A stretch of DNA of 64,000 nt, from NCBI RefSeq assembly GCF_023703775.1, contig NZ_CP098514.1:1922001-1986000 (forward strand), written 5' to 3'. This DNA comes from Haloplanus sp. GDY1. Its GTDB lineage: Archaea; Halobacteriota; Halobacteria; Halobacteriales; Haloferacaceae. The notes below the pieces were generated by a model. That model was given only the letters and a program-made list of their open reading frames with translations. It was not told the origin of the DNA and ran no database searches. A program made the translations under genes and the position numbers. Positions within the stretch are counted from its first letter, which is position 1. Each line of letters opens with the position of its first letter. Shown one piece after another: positions 24,309-33,457 of this stretch.

Positions 24309-27034
24309 GGCTCCTCACCCCGCGCCGCGGCGCGGAGCGCCGCGACCGCCTCGCGGACGCGAGCCAGTCGCTCCTCGTCGGGGGCGAGGCGACCGTACTC
24401 GGCGTCGCGGTACGCCTCGGTCAAGATCCGAACCGGCCTCTCGGGCAACCCCCGATCGACCGCGTAGCGCGCGATCTCGCCGGGCGTCCGGGTGCGCGCC
24501 CCCGGCGGCGCGACGAGCGCGACGAACTCCCGCCAGGACGACCGGAGCGTCGACGGGGCGCCGTCGCCGGCCGCGGTCGCCGACGGCTCCCCGCCACCCC
24601 TCGCCCCGTCGCTCCCGCCGGTCGCGCCGGAGCCGCGGCGCGCCAGCAGGCCGGCGAGCCACCGCCACAGTCGCCGCGGGTCGAGCGCCGCGAGGGCGGC
24701 GAGCCCCCGGGTCGCCACCCGCGCCGGCAGCCCCGCGAGCCACCGCAGGCCGCGGCGGAGCGCCCGACCGGCCGCCCCGAGGAGTTCGGCGGCGCGGATG
24801 CACGCCGCCACCGCCCGCGCCGAGAGCGTCGACAGCGCCGTCGCGAGCGTCCGGGCGCCCCCCCGTGGGGTGACGCCCCGCCGCCGGAGCCACCACCCGA
24901 CCGCGCCGAGGGCGGCGAGGACGCCGCCGAGGAGCGCCGCGTTGCGGTAGAGCCCCGCCACGGTCGCCCGGTCCGTCGTCCCCGCCGGCCCCCGCGCGAC
25001 GACGGCCGCCGATCCCGCGACCGGCAGGGTCACGCTCAGGCTTCCGTTCGCGTCGGTCCGCCCCGCCGTGCGCCCGTCGACGCGCACCGTCGACCGCACC
25101 GGTGACCCGTTCCGCGTCGTCGTCACCGTCGCCGGCCCACCCGGGAGCGGCAGGCCGAGCGGCGCGTCCACCGCGACGGCGATCGGGTCGGGACCCGCCC
25201 GCTCCGCCGAATCCCCCTCGCCCGGTTCCAGGACCCGAAGCGTCGTCCTCGCGCTCACCGCGTCGCGGCGCACGCGGAGGGTGTGGGTCCCCGGCGCCAC
25301 GCCCGACAGCGAGACGCCCGCCGTGCCGTTCGCCCCCGTCTCCCCGACGCGCTCGCCGTCCACCGTCACCGTCGCGCCCCTGAAGGGCACGTCCCGGATC
25401 GCCGCGACGACGGTGACGCCGCCGCCCGCGACGGGGCGGCCCCGCACCGACAGCGTCACGTTCGTGTCGCTCCGGTAGGTCCGCGAGGAGGCGTTCGCGG
25501 GCGTCTCCCGCTGTCCGAGGCCGGCCGGCGGTCGCGCGGCGGCGAGGCGTCCGGTCGATCCGGGGCGTCGCGCCGCGTCGACGGGCGCGGTCCCCCCCGT
25601 CGTCCGCGACGCGGCCGTCGTCCCGTCGTCGTACTTCGTCACGCCGTCGGGCGGTCGCGCCGTGACGGTGACCGTCGCGTCGTACGGCAGGGTCGTCGTC
25701 ACCCGCCCCCGCGCGTCGGTCCAGCCGACCCGTTCGTCGTCGACGAACACCGGCGCGCCGACCACCGGGGTGCCGTTCTTCTCGACGCTCACGGCGACGC
25801 GGGCGCCGGCGACGGCCGAGCGGTTCAGCGAGATGTCGTAGGGAGGCTGGGGGTTCCGTACCGGGAGTCGGCCGGTGCCGGTCGGATCGAAGCGCACCCA
25901 CCCCACCTCCGGGAAGTACACCTCCACCCACGCGTGGCCCCGGTCGGCGGTGACGAGGTAGCGGTTCTCGCCCACCCGCTCGCCGGGTGCGTAGCCGACG
26001 ACGTACCGCGCCGGGACGCCCTGCGTCCGCAGCATGACGACCATCGAGGTGGCGTAGTACTGGCAGTAGCCGCGCTCCATCTCGAAGACGAACTGGTCGG
26101 CGATGGGTTCGCCCGGTTCGTGGCTGGCGTTCAGCGAGTACGGCTTCGTCCGGAGCCAGTCCCTGACGATCACCGCCGTGTCGTACGGCGTCTCGGCGCC
26201 GGCGGTCAGGTCGGCCGTGAACGCCCCGACCCGCCGGGGCGTCGCCGCGGGCACCTGCGTGTAGCGCCGTTCGAGTTCGGGCGGGTAGTCGGTGCCCGCC
26301 GCCCGCAACGCCGCCGGCGACCGTGGTGGGGTCGCGCTCCGCGCCCGGTAGGTGGTCCCCGCCGGCAGCGATCCGTCGGTGCGGACGCCGCCGAGCGTCG
26401 ACGCCTCGACGCCGACGCTCCGGTTCGGCACCGTCACCCGCTCCGGTCGCCACGCCGTCGGCAGCGACGACGAGGGGACGAGCAGCGTGACCTCGTAATC
26501 CATCCGTCCACCCGTGGCGGTTCGCCCGTCGTCGGGCACCCCCTCGCTCATCGGCTGCCACCGGGGCGACCGCTCCCACGCCGACCCCGTGTACCGGCTG
26601 TAGGCGGTCTGTCGCCAGTAGGCGTTCCGGGGCGCCTCGACGACGAACTGCGGCGTCTGTGCCAGCGGGGCGCCCGAGGGCCGGGGTGATCCGATCGCCG
26701 TCCGCTCCGGCGGGTTCGAGAGGGAGACGCCGCTCGGCGACCCGCCACCGAGGGGGGCGGCGGTCGTGGAGTCACCGCTCGATCCGCCCTCCGGCGTCCC
26801 CGTCGCCGCGTCTCCCGGCGTCCCGCCGGGCGTCGTGGTCGCCGTTCCGGCCGTTCCGGCCGCTCCGTCCCCGCCGCCACCGCCGCTCCCGAGGCCGGCC
26901 GCGGGGAGGAGCGCGGCGGCGACGACCAGCGCGAGGACGGCCGCGAGCGTGACCGCCACCTCGCCGTACTCGACGCCCCCGGCGTCGGTCCCCCCCGACG
27001 CCCCGTCCGCCGGATCCCCCCCGGAATCGCTCAT
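24305..27034 (-). CDS. Transglutaminase-like membrane protein with carrier-type repeats (cluster 2)
   Basis: A 909-residue protein: one N-terminal helix (VAVTLAAVLALVVAAALLPAA), a Gly/Thr-rich linker, then an exposed transglutaminase core with Cys in GYCQYYATSMVVML, His in DRGHAWVEVYFP and Asp in WVRFDPTGTG. Two or three beta-sandwich modules follow (PVVGAPVFVDDERVGWTD, FRGATVTVDGERVGETG, VRVDGRTAGRTDANGSL), then a second helix and a DUF4129-like C-terminus. Unlike the cluster 1 protein it has one helix rather than six before the catalytic core. ATG at 27034 with a TATA-like GGTTATTGC about 36 bp upstream. Confidence 0.85.
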   Translation of the reverse strand: MSDSGGDPADGASGGTDAGGVEYGEVAVTLAAVLALVVAAALLPAAGLGSGGGGGDGAAGTAGTATTTPGGTPGDAATGTPEGGSSGDSTTAAPLGGGSPSGVSLSNPPERTAIGSPRPSGAPLAQTPQFVVEAPRNAYWRQTAYSRYTGSAWERSPRWQPMSEGVPDDGRTATGGRMDYEVTLLVPSSSLPTAWRPERVTVPNRSVGVEASTLGGVRTDGSLPAGTTYRARSATPPRSPAALRAAGTDYPPELERRYTQVPAATPRRVGAFTADLTAGAETPYDTAVIVRDWLRTKPYSLNASHEPGEPIADQFVFEMERGYCQYYATSMVVMLRTQGVPARYVVGYAPGERVGENRYLVTADRGHAWVEVYFPEVGWVRFDPTGTGRLPVRNPQPPYDISLNRSAVAGARVAVSVEKNGTPVVGAPVFVDDERVGWTDARGRVTTTLPYDATVTVTARPPDGVTKYDDGTTAASRTTGGTAPVDAARRPGSTGRLAAARPPAGLGQRETPANASSRTYRSDTNVTLSVRGRPVAGGGVTVVAAIRDVPFRGATVTVDGERVGETGANGTAGVSLSGVAPGTHTLRVRRDAVSARTTLRVLEPGEGDSAERAGPDPIAVAVDAPLGLPLPGGPATVTTTRNGSPVRSTVRVDGRTAGRTDANGSLSVTLPVAGSAAVVARGPAGTTDRATVAGLYRNAALLGGVLAALGAVGWWLRRRGVTPRGGARTLATALSTLSARAVAACIRAAELLGAAGRALRRGLRWLAGLPARVATRGLAALAALDPRRLWRWLAGLLARRGSGATGGSDGARGGGEPSATAAGDGAPSTLRSSWREFVALVAPPGARTRTPGEIARYAVDRGLPERPVRILTEAYRDAEYGRLAPDEERLARVREAVAALRAAARGEEP

Positions 27035-27103
27035 GACAGAGTCGGTAGACGATGCGCGGCGACGGGCAATAACCCTGTTCCCGGTCGCATCCGGAGCCGA
27101 AAC

Positions 27104-27110
27104 GATTTAT
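27104..27110 (+). promoter_or_regulatory. TATA box of the DUF5808 gene
   Basis: GATTTAT lies 25-31 bp before the ATG at 27135, ideal for leaderless transcription. The same 100-bp gap carries the promoter of the divergent transglutaminase operon at about 27069-27077. Confidence 0.5.
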
Positions 27111-27134
27111 CCCGGGGAGCCGTACGACTCTCCC

Positions 27135-27410
27135 ATGGTCGACAAACCGCAGTCCGGCTCGATCCTCGGCATTCCGTACAACTTCGAGCGCCCGAGCCTC
27201 GGGCGCCTGCTCTCCGCTCACTGGAAGCCCGGCGAGGGGATGGTCGTCGAGAAGCCCTTCGGCATCGGCTACACCCTGAACCTGGCGAACTGGCGGTCCT
27301 GGATCGTCGTCCTCGTCGCCGCCGTCCTCCTCTGGCAGGAGAACGACAGCGACCTGGCGGCCGACGACGACGGCGACGACGACCCCGTGGAAGTCGTCGT
27401 CGACGACTAG
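27135..27410 (+). CDS. DUF5808 domain membrane protein
   Basis: A 91-residue protein whose core IPYNFERPSLGRLLSAHWKPG followed by KPFGIGYTLNLAN matches the DUF5808 pattern (a short motif also found at the ends of bacterial membrane proteins). One helix (WIVVLVAAVLLW) and a strongly acidic tail (DDDGDDDPVEVVVDD) complete it. ATG at 27135 fits the TATA spacing. The next gene begins three bases after its stop. Confidence 0.75.
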   Translation: MVDKPQSGSILGIPYNFERPSLGRLLSAHWKPGEGMVVEKPFGIGYTLNLANWRSWIVVLVAAVLLWQENDSDLAADDDGDDDPVEVVVDD

Positions 27411-27413
27411 GGC

Positions 27414-28370
27414 GTGGACTCGGAGTACGCGTTCGAACTGGCGCTGTGCGCGCATCTCGAAGATACCCGTGAGTGGGTACTCGGCCGCCAGCTCGGCGCC
27501 TCGGTCGCCGACCCCGGCGCCCGCGTCGTCGATATTTGTGCCCTCGTCCCCGGTCCCGAGTTCGACCGCCGGGCGGCGGTCACGAGCGAGACCATCCCGC
27601 CCCGCGCCGTCGAGAGCGACGTGGGTCCCGGTCGGGCGGTCGACCCCGCCGCGGCCTTCGACTGCGCGCCCGACGTCGCCCGCCGGGCGGCCGACCGCGC
27701 GGTCGAGGTGGGGTACTTCGAGGCGGAGCGGCGTGGAAGCCGCCGGCACGTCCGGGCGACGACCCGCTACCCCGACTGGGTCGGCCGGTTGGTCGGCGTC
27801 GAGAACAAACCCGACCTCGGGCGCCCCGGCGACCTGGAACGGCAGTTGCGCCGGGACGTCGCCCTGGGCCTCTTCGATGCCGTCGTCCTCGCCACCGAGA
27901 GCTACGTCACCGGCGCGCACCTGAACCGGGTGCCAGAGGCGGTCGGGGTCTGGCGGTTCTCCGGCGGCGACCTGACCGTGATACGCGAGCCGACGCCGCT
28001 CGATCCCGACTCGCCGGGCGTCGAACCCCTCGCGGACCACCCGCTCCGGACGGACGTGGCAATCGTCCCCGCAGCGGCGAAGGCCCGCAAGCGCCGCGCC
28101 GTCGCCGAACGCGCCTACGGCAAGGGGTGGCGACCCCGCGAGTATCCGGGGTGTGCGTCGATGCGGCCGACCGACGACGGCCGCCCCCACTGCACCGCCT
28201 TCGACCGCGTCGTCGACCCCGGGCACGACTGCGGCGAGTCGTGTCCGGCCTTCGAGGCGGCCGACCCGCCCGCGGTGGACCGCGAGCGCCTGCGAGACGC
28301 CCGGACGCCGTGGGTCGCGGACCCGGAGGGCGTCGCCCGGCGGCAGGCGGGCCTCGACCGGTTCGGCTGA
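27414..28370 (+). CDS. DUF5787 family protein, possible PD-(D/E)XK nuclease with Cys cluster
   Basis: A 318-residue protein of a family I recognise from many haloarchaea as DUF5787. The sequence suggests a restriction-like fold: D40 in ARVVDICALV, then E130-x-K132 in GRLVGVENKPDLG and a following amphipathic helix with Q144 (LERQLRRDVALGLFDAVVLAT). A C-terminal segment holds four cysteines (C247, C260, C273, C277) in a pattern able to bind zinc or an iron-sulfur cluster, recalling RecB/Cas4-type nucleases. Nuclease activity is inference. GTG start three bases after the DUF5808 gene implies cotranscription. Confidence 0.75.
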   Translation: MDSEYAFELALCAHLEDTREWVLGRQLGASVADPGARVVDICALVPGPEFDRRAAVTSETIPPRAVESDVGPGRAVDPAAAFDCAPDVARRAADRAVEVGYFEAERRGSRRHVRATTRYPDWVGRLVGVENKPDLGRPGDLERQLRRDVALGLFDAVVLATESYVTGAHLNRVPEAVGVWRFSGGDLTVIREPTPLDPDSPGVEPLADHPLRTDVAIVPAAAKARKRRAVAERAYGKGWRPREYPGCASMRPTDDGRPHCTAFDRVVDPGHDCGESCPAFEAADPPAVDRERLRDARTPWVADPEGVARRQAGLDRFG

Positions 28371-28395
28371 GGCGGGCGCGCCCGAGGGCGAGGCC

Positions 28396-28572
28396 TCAGA
28401 GCCGCCTCGCGATCCCGGTGGCGAGGGCGACGGCGACGCCGAGGGCGAGGCCGGCCGCCGCCGCGCGCCGCGGGTCCGGGGTGCCGAGAAAGAGCAGCGA
28501 GACGCCGATCCAGACGAGCGCGCCCGCGAGGCCGCTCGCGGCGCCGCGGCCGAGCGTCGAGACGACGGTCAT
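28396..28572 (-). CDS. 58-residue two-helix membrane protein
   Basis: A short frame (start MTVVSTLGRGAASGLAG, end LATGIARRL) with two hydrophobic stretches, GLAGALVWIGVSLLFLG and AAAAGLALGVAVALATGI, joined by a TPDPRR turn. It starts at the ATG complementary to 28570-28572 and lies 25 bp after the MBL-fold gene on the same strand. Its composition follows haloarchaeal coding bias, with helices at both ends and basic residues at the loop. Function unknown. Confidence 0.55.
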   Translation of the reverse strand: MTVVSTLGRGAASGLAGALVWIGVSLLFLGTPDPRRAAAAGLALGVAVALATGIARRL

Positions 28573-28597
28573 GGGCGCGACTGCGTTGGCTCGTCCC

Positions 28598-29422
28598 TTA
28601 AAGATCGTAGGTCTCCCCGTCGACCGCCAGCGGATCCGCGAACGCCTCGTCGGCGGGGTAGAAGTGCGCGAGGTGGACCAGTCGCGTCCGGTCGGCGTCG
28701 AGTTCCACCGCCAGATCCAGCGCCCCCTCGCGGGTCATGTGTTTCGTCCCGAAGGTCCGGGGAACGCCCTCGTCGGTCCGGTGTTTCCCGCCGAGCGGGT
28801 GGGCTTCGGCGGCCGACGCGGGGACGATGGCGTCCGCGAGCAGGAGGTCGGGATCCGCCAGCGCCGCCCGGGAGTCCACGGGAATCCCGAAGCTCGTGTC
28901 CCCGGTGAGCGAGCACTTGGCGCCCGTTTCGGGGTCCTCGACGACGACGCCGTAACAGAGCAGCGGGGGGTGATCGACGGGGACGAACCGGACGTCGAGC
29001 CCACAGACCCGGACCCGCTCGTGGGGGTCGTGGCCGTGGACGGTCACCCGGTCGAGGTAGTCGTACTTCCGGCGGATCGTCTCCGCGACGCTCTCGTCGG
29101 TGGCCGGATCGACGACGTCCGTCGCGTGGACGGGCAGGTCGTCGAACAGGCGGTAGGCGTTGCCGAGGCCGTCGAGGTGGTCGAAGTGGATGTGCGTCAC
29201 CAGCGCGGCGTCCGGCAGGGGGACGTCCTGCGTGAGGAACTGGTGGCGGAAGTCGGGGCTGCAGTCGATCAGCAGCGACTCGCCGGTTCGCTCGTTCTCG
29301 ACGTGGACCGAGAAGCGCGAGCGCTCGACGCCCAGTTCCCGCGCCCGCTCGCAGGTGGCACAGTCACAGCCGACGGTCGGGGTGCCGGTCGTGTCGCCGG
29401 TTCCGAGTAGCGTCACCCGCAT
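28598..29422 (-). CDS. MBL-fold metallohydrolase, PhnP/RNase Z-like
   Basis: A 274-residue metallo-beta-lactamase-fold protein. Zinc ligands are visible in THIHFDHLDG, in VDHPPLLCYGV and in TGDTSFG. An N-terminal TLLGTGDTTGTPTVGCDCATC with three cysteines is characteristic of the PhnP subgroup, whose bacterial member hydrolyses cyclic ribose phosphates; archaeal relatives have unknown phosphodiester substrates. Start ATG at 29422. Confidence 0.85.
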   Translation of the reverse strand: MRVTLLGTGDTTGTPTVGCDCATCERARELGVERSRFSVHVENERTGESLLIDCSPDFRHQFLTQDVPLPDAALVTHIHFDHLDGLGNAYRLFDDLPVHATDVVDPATDESVAETIRRKYDYLDRVTVHGHDPHERVRVCGLDVRFVPVDHPPLLCYGVVVEDPETGAKCSLTGDTSFGIPVDSRAALADPDLLLADAIVPASAAEAHPLGGKHRTDEGVPRTFGTKHMTREGALDLAVELDADRTRLVHLAHFYPADEAFADPLAVDGETYDL

Positions 29423-29461
29423 TCGCTCGACGGTTGCCGGGGGACGGCCTTATGCTGCCGG

Positions 29462-29677
29462 TTAGCGATCCGACCGGTCCCGGTAGCCGTGGCCGAGGTA
29501 CAGCGCCGCGGCGTTGACCGCGAGGACGACGGCGACGAGCGACAGGTCCCACCCGAGTGCGAGGAGGGCGATGGCGGAGAAGGGGAGCGCGACGGCGGCC
29601 CAGAACGCGGCGGCGCGGACGGCGACCCCGGCGCGTTCGGCGGCACCCCGGGCGCGGACGGAACGGACGGAGGGCAT
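29462..29677 (-). CDS. 71-residue membrane protein
   Basis: A 71-residue protein with two close hydrophobic segments (FWAAVALPFSAIALLALGW and LSLVAVVLAVNAAALYLGHGY) after a basic amphipathic N-terminus. The ATG at 29677 is preferred; the frame is open for another 25 residues upstream but with no coding look. It lies between the copper ATPase and MBL-fold genes on the same strand. I do not recognise the family. Confidence 0.6.
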   Translation of the reverse strand: MPSVRSVRARGAAERAGVAVRAAAFWAAVALPFSAIALLALGWDLSLVAVVLAVNAAALYLGHGYRDRSDR

Positions 29678-29744
29678 GGTCGGTCCCTCGTCCCCGGGAG
29701 CCAAAAGGCTGTGTAAAGCACAAGCGCGCGTTTGAGCGATCCGG

Positions 29745-32186
29745 TCACGCACCGCCGTCGGTCGCCGCCGGCGTCGCCGCGGGGTGGTCGCCGCCGGCGT
29801 CGTGGCGTCCGCTCGGGTCGGCCGCGTCGACGTCGAATCCCCGCGCGGAGTTGGCGACGACGAGCAGGCTGCTCGCCCCCATCGCCACGGCGGCGACGAG
29901 CGGGTTCAACGCGCCGAGGGCGGCCGCGGGCACCGCGACGGCGTTGTAGAGAAAGGCCCAGGCCAGGTTCCCCCGGATGCGCCGCTTCGTCGCCGCGGTC
30001 AGGTCGAACACCGCGGGCACCGTCGTCAGGTCGTCGGTGGTGACGACGGCGTCGGCGGCGTCGGCCGCCAGGCGCGTGCCGCTCTCGAGCGAGACGCCGA
30101 GGTCCGCCGCCGCCAGCGCCGGCGCGTCGTTGCTGCCGTCGCCGACCATCACCGTCGTGCCCTCCGCCCGCAGGCGCTCGATCACCGCCGCCTTCCCCTC
30201 CGGCGGCACGTCCGCGAGGACGTCGTCGACGGCGGGGTGGTCGCGGAAGCGCGCGGCCGCCGCCTCGCCGTCGCCCGTGAGGACGACCACCCGGTCGACC
30301 GTCTCGGCGAGGTCGGCGACGACCGCCGCCCACTCCGGTCGCGGTTCGTCGCCGGCGACCAGCACCGCCCGCACCTCGCCGTCCCAGCCCACGTACGCGG
30401 GGATTCGCCCGGCCTCGACGGCCCGGTCGTAGCGCTCGCGGTAGGGGTCGGGCACCGTCGCGTCAGCGAACAGGTCGGCGCGGCCGACGGTCACCCGCGT
30501 GCCGTCGACGACGCCGCTCACCCCCCGGCCAGGGTGGCGCTCGAACCCCTCGACGGCCGCGTCGACCGGGTCGACCGCCTCGCCGATCGCCCGTCCCATG
30601 GGGTGCTCCGCGAACGTCTCGACGGCGGCCGCGCGGGCGACGGCCGCCTCGCTCCCGACGGCGTCGTGCAGGCGCATCTCGCCCGTCGTCAGCGTCCCCG
30701 TCTTGTCGACGGCGACGATCTCCGCCTCGCTCGCCCGCTCGAAGGTGTCGCCCTCCACGATGACGACGCCCCGGTCGAGCGCCTCGCGGACGCCCGTGGC
30801 GACGGCCAGCGGCGTCGCCAGCCCCAGCGCGCAGGGACACGACACCACCAGCACCGTCAGCCCGGTCAGGAAGGCGTCGGTCGGCGCCGCGCCGAGGGCG
30901 ATGTGGCCCACGAACGCCGCGGCCGCCAGCAGGACGACCACGGGGACGAACACCGCGGCGATCCGGTCGGCGAGACGCTGGACGCCCGAGCGCGAACTCC
31001 GGACGCGCCAGAGGTGGGTCACCAGGCGGTCGAGCGTGCTCGTCGCCCCGTCGGCCGCCTCGATCACGACGCCGCCCTCGGTCACGAGGCCGCCGCCGAT
31101 CACTTCCTCGCCCACCGTCCGGCGGACGGGCACGGACTCGCCGGTGACGAGCGACTCGTCGACGGCGGCGGTCCCCTCGATCACCTCGCCGTCGACCGGG
31201 ACGCGGTCGCCCGTCCCGACGATCACCTCGTCGCCCGGGCGCAGGTCGTCGACGGAGACCGTCTCCGCGCCCCCGTCCGTGCGCCGGCGCGCCTCGTCGA
31301 CCCGGCTCTCCGTGAGTTCCGTCAGCTGGCCGGCCGCCCGCTCCTTCAGCCGCGTCTCGTAGTAGCCCCCCAGGGTGACCACGAGGACGACCACGGTCGT
31401 GATGTCGAAGTACACCTCCGTGCCACCCCGGAGGAGCGTCGCGGTGCTGTAGACGTAGGCGGTGCCGGCCGCGAGCGCCACCAGCAGGTCCATGTTCGGC
31501 CGGCCGGCCCGGAGGCTGACGTAGGCGCCCCGAAGGATGGGGTAGCCGGTGTAACCGAGGACGACGCTCGTCATCACCCAGACGTTCCAGAGCAGGTAGT
31601 CGCCGGCCGTGCCCGTCACGTCGAGCAACAGGAGGTCGGCGCCGAGGCCGAGGTACGTGGGGTAGAGAAAGAGGACGTACCACGCCATCGTCATCATGCC
31701 GAAGAAGCCGCCGATGACGAGGCGACCGACCGTCTCGGTGGTGTCGTCCTCGCCGTCCTCGTCGACCCCGCGGGCGCGGTAGCCCGCACCGTCCAAGAGG
31801 GCGGGCAGGTCGTCCTCGGCGAGTCGCTCCCCGTCGTAGACGAGCCGCACCAGATCCGAGGGGTAGGACGCCTCCGCGGCGACGACGCCCTCGTGGTCGG
31901 TCGCCCGCGACTCCAGGAACGCCTCGCAGGTCGCACAGTGCATGCCGTCGACGGCGACGAAGGCGACGTCCGCGTCGGCTTCGGCGGCCGGGTCGCCGCT
32001 CCCGTCGTCGTCCCCGAGCGTCTCGCGGACGCCGTCCGCCCCGTCCACGTCCGCGGCCGACGCGCCCTCGGCCTCGTCGAGCGACCGCGCCACTTCGAGA
32101 CAGCCCCGACAGCAGAACGTCCCCTCGACGCCCTCCTCGGTGACGGGCGGGTCGGGCGTCGGCAGGTCACAGAGCGTGCAGGTCAT
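29745..32186 (-). CDS. Copper-transporting P-type ATPase, FixI/CcoI-like
   Basis: An 813-residue P1B ATPase. The N-terminal zinc-ribbon-like part (CTLCDLP and FCCRGCLEV) and one heavy-metal domain (GMHCATCEAF) precede eight predicted helices, the CPC ion site (VVSCPCALGLATPLA), phosphorylation motif DKTGT, SEHP-type loop AEHPMGRAI and hinge GDGSNDAPAL. An N-terminal Cys-rich ribbon plus CPC is the FixI/CcoI/CopA2 pattern, in which copper is supplied to cytochrome oxidase assembly. It overlaps the SafE-type gene by 4 bp and is divergent from the ba3 oxidase operon. Confidence 0.9.
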   Translation of the reverse strand: MTCTLCDLPTPDPPVTEEGVEGTFCCRGCLEVARSLDEAEGASAADVDGADGVRETLGDDDGSGDPAAEADADVAFVAVDGMHCATCEAFLESRATDHEGVVAAEASYPSDLVRLVYDGERLAEDDLPALLDGAGYRARGVDEDGEDDTTETVGRLVIGGFFGMMTMAWYVLFLYPTYLGLGADLLLLDVTGTAGDYLLWNVWVMTSVVLGYTGYPILRGAYVSLRAGRPNMDLLVALAAGTAYVYSTATLLRGGTEVYFDITTVVVLVVTLGGYYETRLKERAAGQLTELTESRVDEARRRTDGGAETVSVDDLRPGDEVIVGTGDRVPVDGEVIEGTAAVDESLVTGESVPVRRTVGEEVIGGGLVTEGGVVIEAADGATSTLDRLVTHLWRVRSSRSGVQRLADRIAAVFVPVVVLLAAAAFVGHIALGAAPTDAFLTGLTVLVVSCPCALGLATPLAVATGVREALDRGVVIVEGDTFERASEAEIVAVDKTGTLTTGEMRLHDAVGSEAAVARAAAVETFAEHPMGRAIGEAVDPVDAAVEGFERHPGRGVSGVVDGTRVTVGRADLFADATVPDPYRERYDRAVEAGRIPAYVGWDGEVRAVLVAGDEPRPEWAAVVADLAETVDRVVVLTGDGEAAAARFRDHPAVDDVLADVPPEGKAAVIERLRAEGTTVMVGDGSNDAPALAAADLGVSLESGTRLAADAADAVVTTDDLTTVPAVFDLTAATKRRIRGNLAWAFLYNAVAVPAAALGALNPLVAAVAMGASSLLVVANSARGFDVDAADPSGRHDAGGDHPAATPAATDGGA

Positions 32187-32977
32187 CCGAGGGGTTGGTA
32201 GACGGGGATCGACGGGTGGGGGAGGTGGACCCCGAGGAGGCCCAGCCCGTGTGCCAGCGGCAGGTAGCCGAGGGCGACGAAGGCGACGCCGAGGGCGCGG
32301 TGGAGTCCCACCCGGGTGTCCGTCCCGAGCGACTGGAAGACGGTGCCGTAGGCCAGCAGCGTCGGCACGGTGCCCGCACCGAGGACCGCGAGCGAGAGCG
32401 CCCCGCGGGTCGGCGAGCCGACGGCGAAGGCATAGAGGAAGGCGGGGTAGAGCAGGGGACAGGGCAGGAGTCCGTGGATCGCGCCGAGCGCGACGATCCG
32501 GGGGCCGCGGACCCACTCGTCGACGCGGGCGGTGACGGCGCCGTACACGCGCGAGAAGGCGCCGCCGACGAGCGGGAGGGAGTGCCCGCGGGCCGTGCCA
32601 CGGAGGAGGTAGCCGGCGCCGGTGGCGACGATGACGCCGCCGGCGAGGACGCCCGTGACCGCGCGGACGTCGGTCGCGAGCGCGGCGACGGCCGCGACGT
32701 CGAAGAGGAGCGCCCCGAGCGCCCCCATCAGGGCGCCGATGGTCGCGTAACTGAGCGTGCGGCCGGCGTTGAACAGGAGGTGCTGTCGGACGTCGACCGG
32801 GCGGACCCGGGTGGTACCGCCGTCCCCACGCGACGACTCCGCGGCACCGAGCCGGTCGGCGTACAGCGTGACGAGGGGGCCACACATCCCGAGGCAGTGG
32901 GCGCCGCCGAGGACGCCGATGGCGAGGAAGACGAGGAGGGAGACGTCGCCCCCGACGGCGCCGGCGAGTTCGATCAT
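32183..32977 (-). CDS. SafE/TauE-type membrane protein, probable oxidase copper-maturation factor
   Basis: A 264-residue protein with six to seven helices starting with the signature GGAHCLGMCGPLVTLYADRL, the HCxGMCGP motif of the SafE/DsbD-2 family that accompanies FixI-type ATPases in oxidase gene clusters. A second conserved segment, ALGAIHGLLPCPLLYPAFL, has a Cys-Pro pair typical of the family. It starts 3 bp from the small membrane protein upstream and overlaps the ATPase. Copper handling is inferred from the partner gene. Confidence 0.8.
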   Translation of the reverse strand: MIELAGAVGGDVSLLVFLAIGVLGGAHCLGMCGPLVTLYADRLGAAESSRGDGGTTRVRPVDVRQHLLFNAGRTLSYATIGALMGALGALLFDVAAVAALATDVRAVTGVLAGGVIVATGAGYLLRGTARGHSLPLVGGAFSRVYGAVTARVDEWVRGPRIVALGAIHGLLPCPLLYPAFLYAFAVGSPTRGALSLAVLGAGTVPTLLAYGTVFQSLGTDTRVGLHRALGVAFVALGYLPLAHGLGLLGVHLPHPSIPVYQPLG

Positions 32978-32980
32978 CGC

Positions 32981-33160
32981 CTACGCCGAGGCGGTCTTGA
33001 GCGTCGACTCGCTCGGCAGGAACATCGCGTACACGCTCGCGGCGATGAGGACGACGTTGACGAGCGCCACGACCACGACGGCGTCGACCGACAGCGCGTA
33101 CAGCGCGACCGGAAGCAGCGCGAGCAGCGCCACGAACGGTATTCGGCGAATGGAAACCAT
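32981..33160 (-). CDS. 59-residue membrane protein heading the copper/oxidase-assembly operon
   Basis: A 59-residue protein with two helices (FVALLALLPVALYALSV and VVVVALVNVVLIAASVYAMF) and a short polar tail. ATG at 33160 (MVSIRRIPF). It is first of the leftward operon with the SafE-type protein and the ATPase. Its size and place suggest an oxidase-associated subunit or assembly peptide, but I see no specific motif. Confidence 0.6.
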   Translation of the reverse strand: MVSIRRIPFVALLALLPVALYALSVDAVVVVALVNVVLIAASVYAMFLPSESTLKTASA

Positions 33161-33227
33161 ACCGGATATCTCGGCGTGTCCGCCTAATAACTGCCGCCGC
33201 GATTCCAACGAGGCGAAAATCGGGAAT

Positions 33228-33240
33228 CCGTATTATGTGA
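33228..33240 (+). promoter_or_regulatory. Promoter of the halocyanin-ba3 oxidase operon
   Basis: The AT-rich CCGTATTATGTGA is the only TATA-like element between the divergent operons on this strand. A start of transcription 25-27 bp downstream would fall at the ATG at 33263, giving a leader or leader ORF of about 190 nt before the halocyanin gene at 33454. Confidence 0.45.
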
Positions 33241-33262
33241 TACAGGTGCCGTGGTCGCACGT

Positions 33263-33457
33263 ATGGTGGCATCCGACGGTAGCGAACGGCTCACCGACGG
33301 GCGGCACGGGGGTGAGACCGGACGACGGCGGGGGTACGGTCCCCGTCGTCGCGGGACGGAGACACGGGGACGGCCTCCGACCGGTCGCTCGCGGCCGACG
33401 AGTGAGACGTTCACCGACGAGACGGGTACCGACGACCACGGGGGGCGACGGGCATGA
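33263..33457 (+). CDS. Possible 64-residue Arg-rich leader protein (doubtful)
   Basis: An ATG-started frame sits where a leaderless transcript from the TATA box at 33228 would begin, and its stop overlaps the halocyanin ATG (ATGA). The peptide is Arg/Gly/Thr-rich (RRRGYGPRRRGTETRG), quite unlike the acidic proteins around it, and has no membrane segment. The overlap argues for translation; the composition argues against. It may simply be an untranslated leader. Confidence 0.25.
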   Translation: MVASDGSERLTDGRHGGETGRRRGYGPRRRGTETRGRPPTGRSRPTSETFTDETGTDDHGGRRA

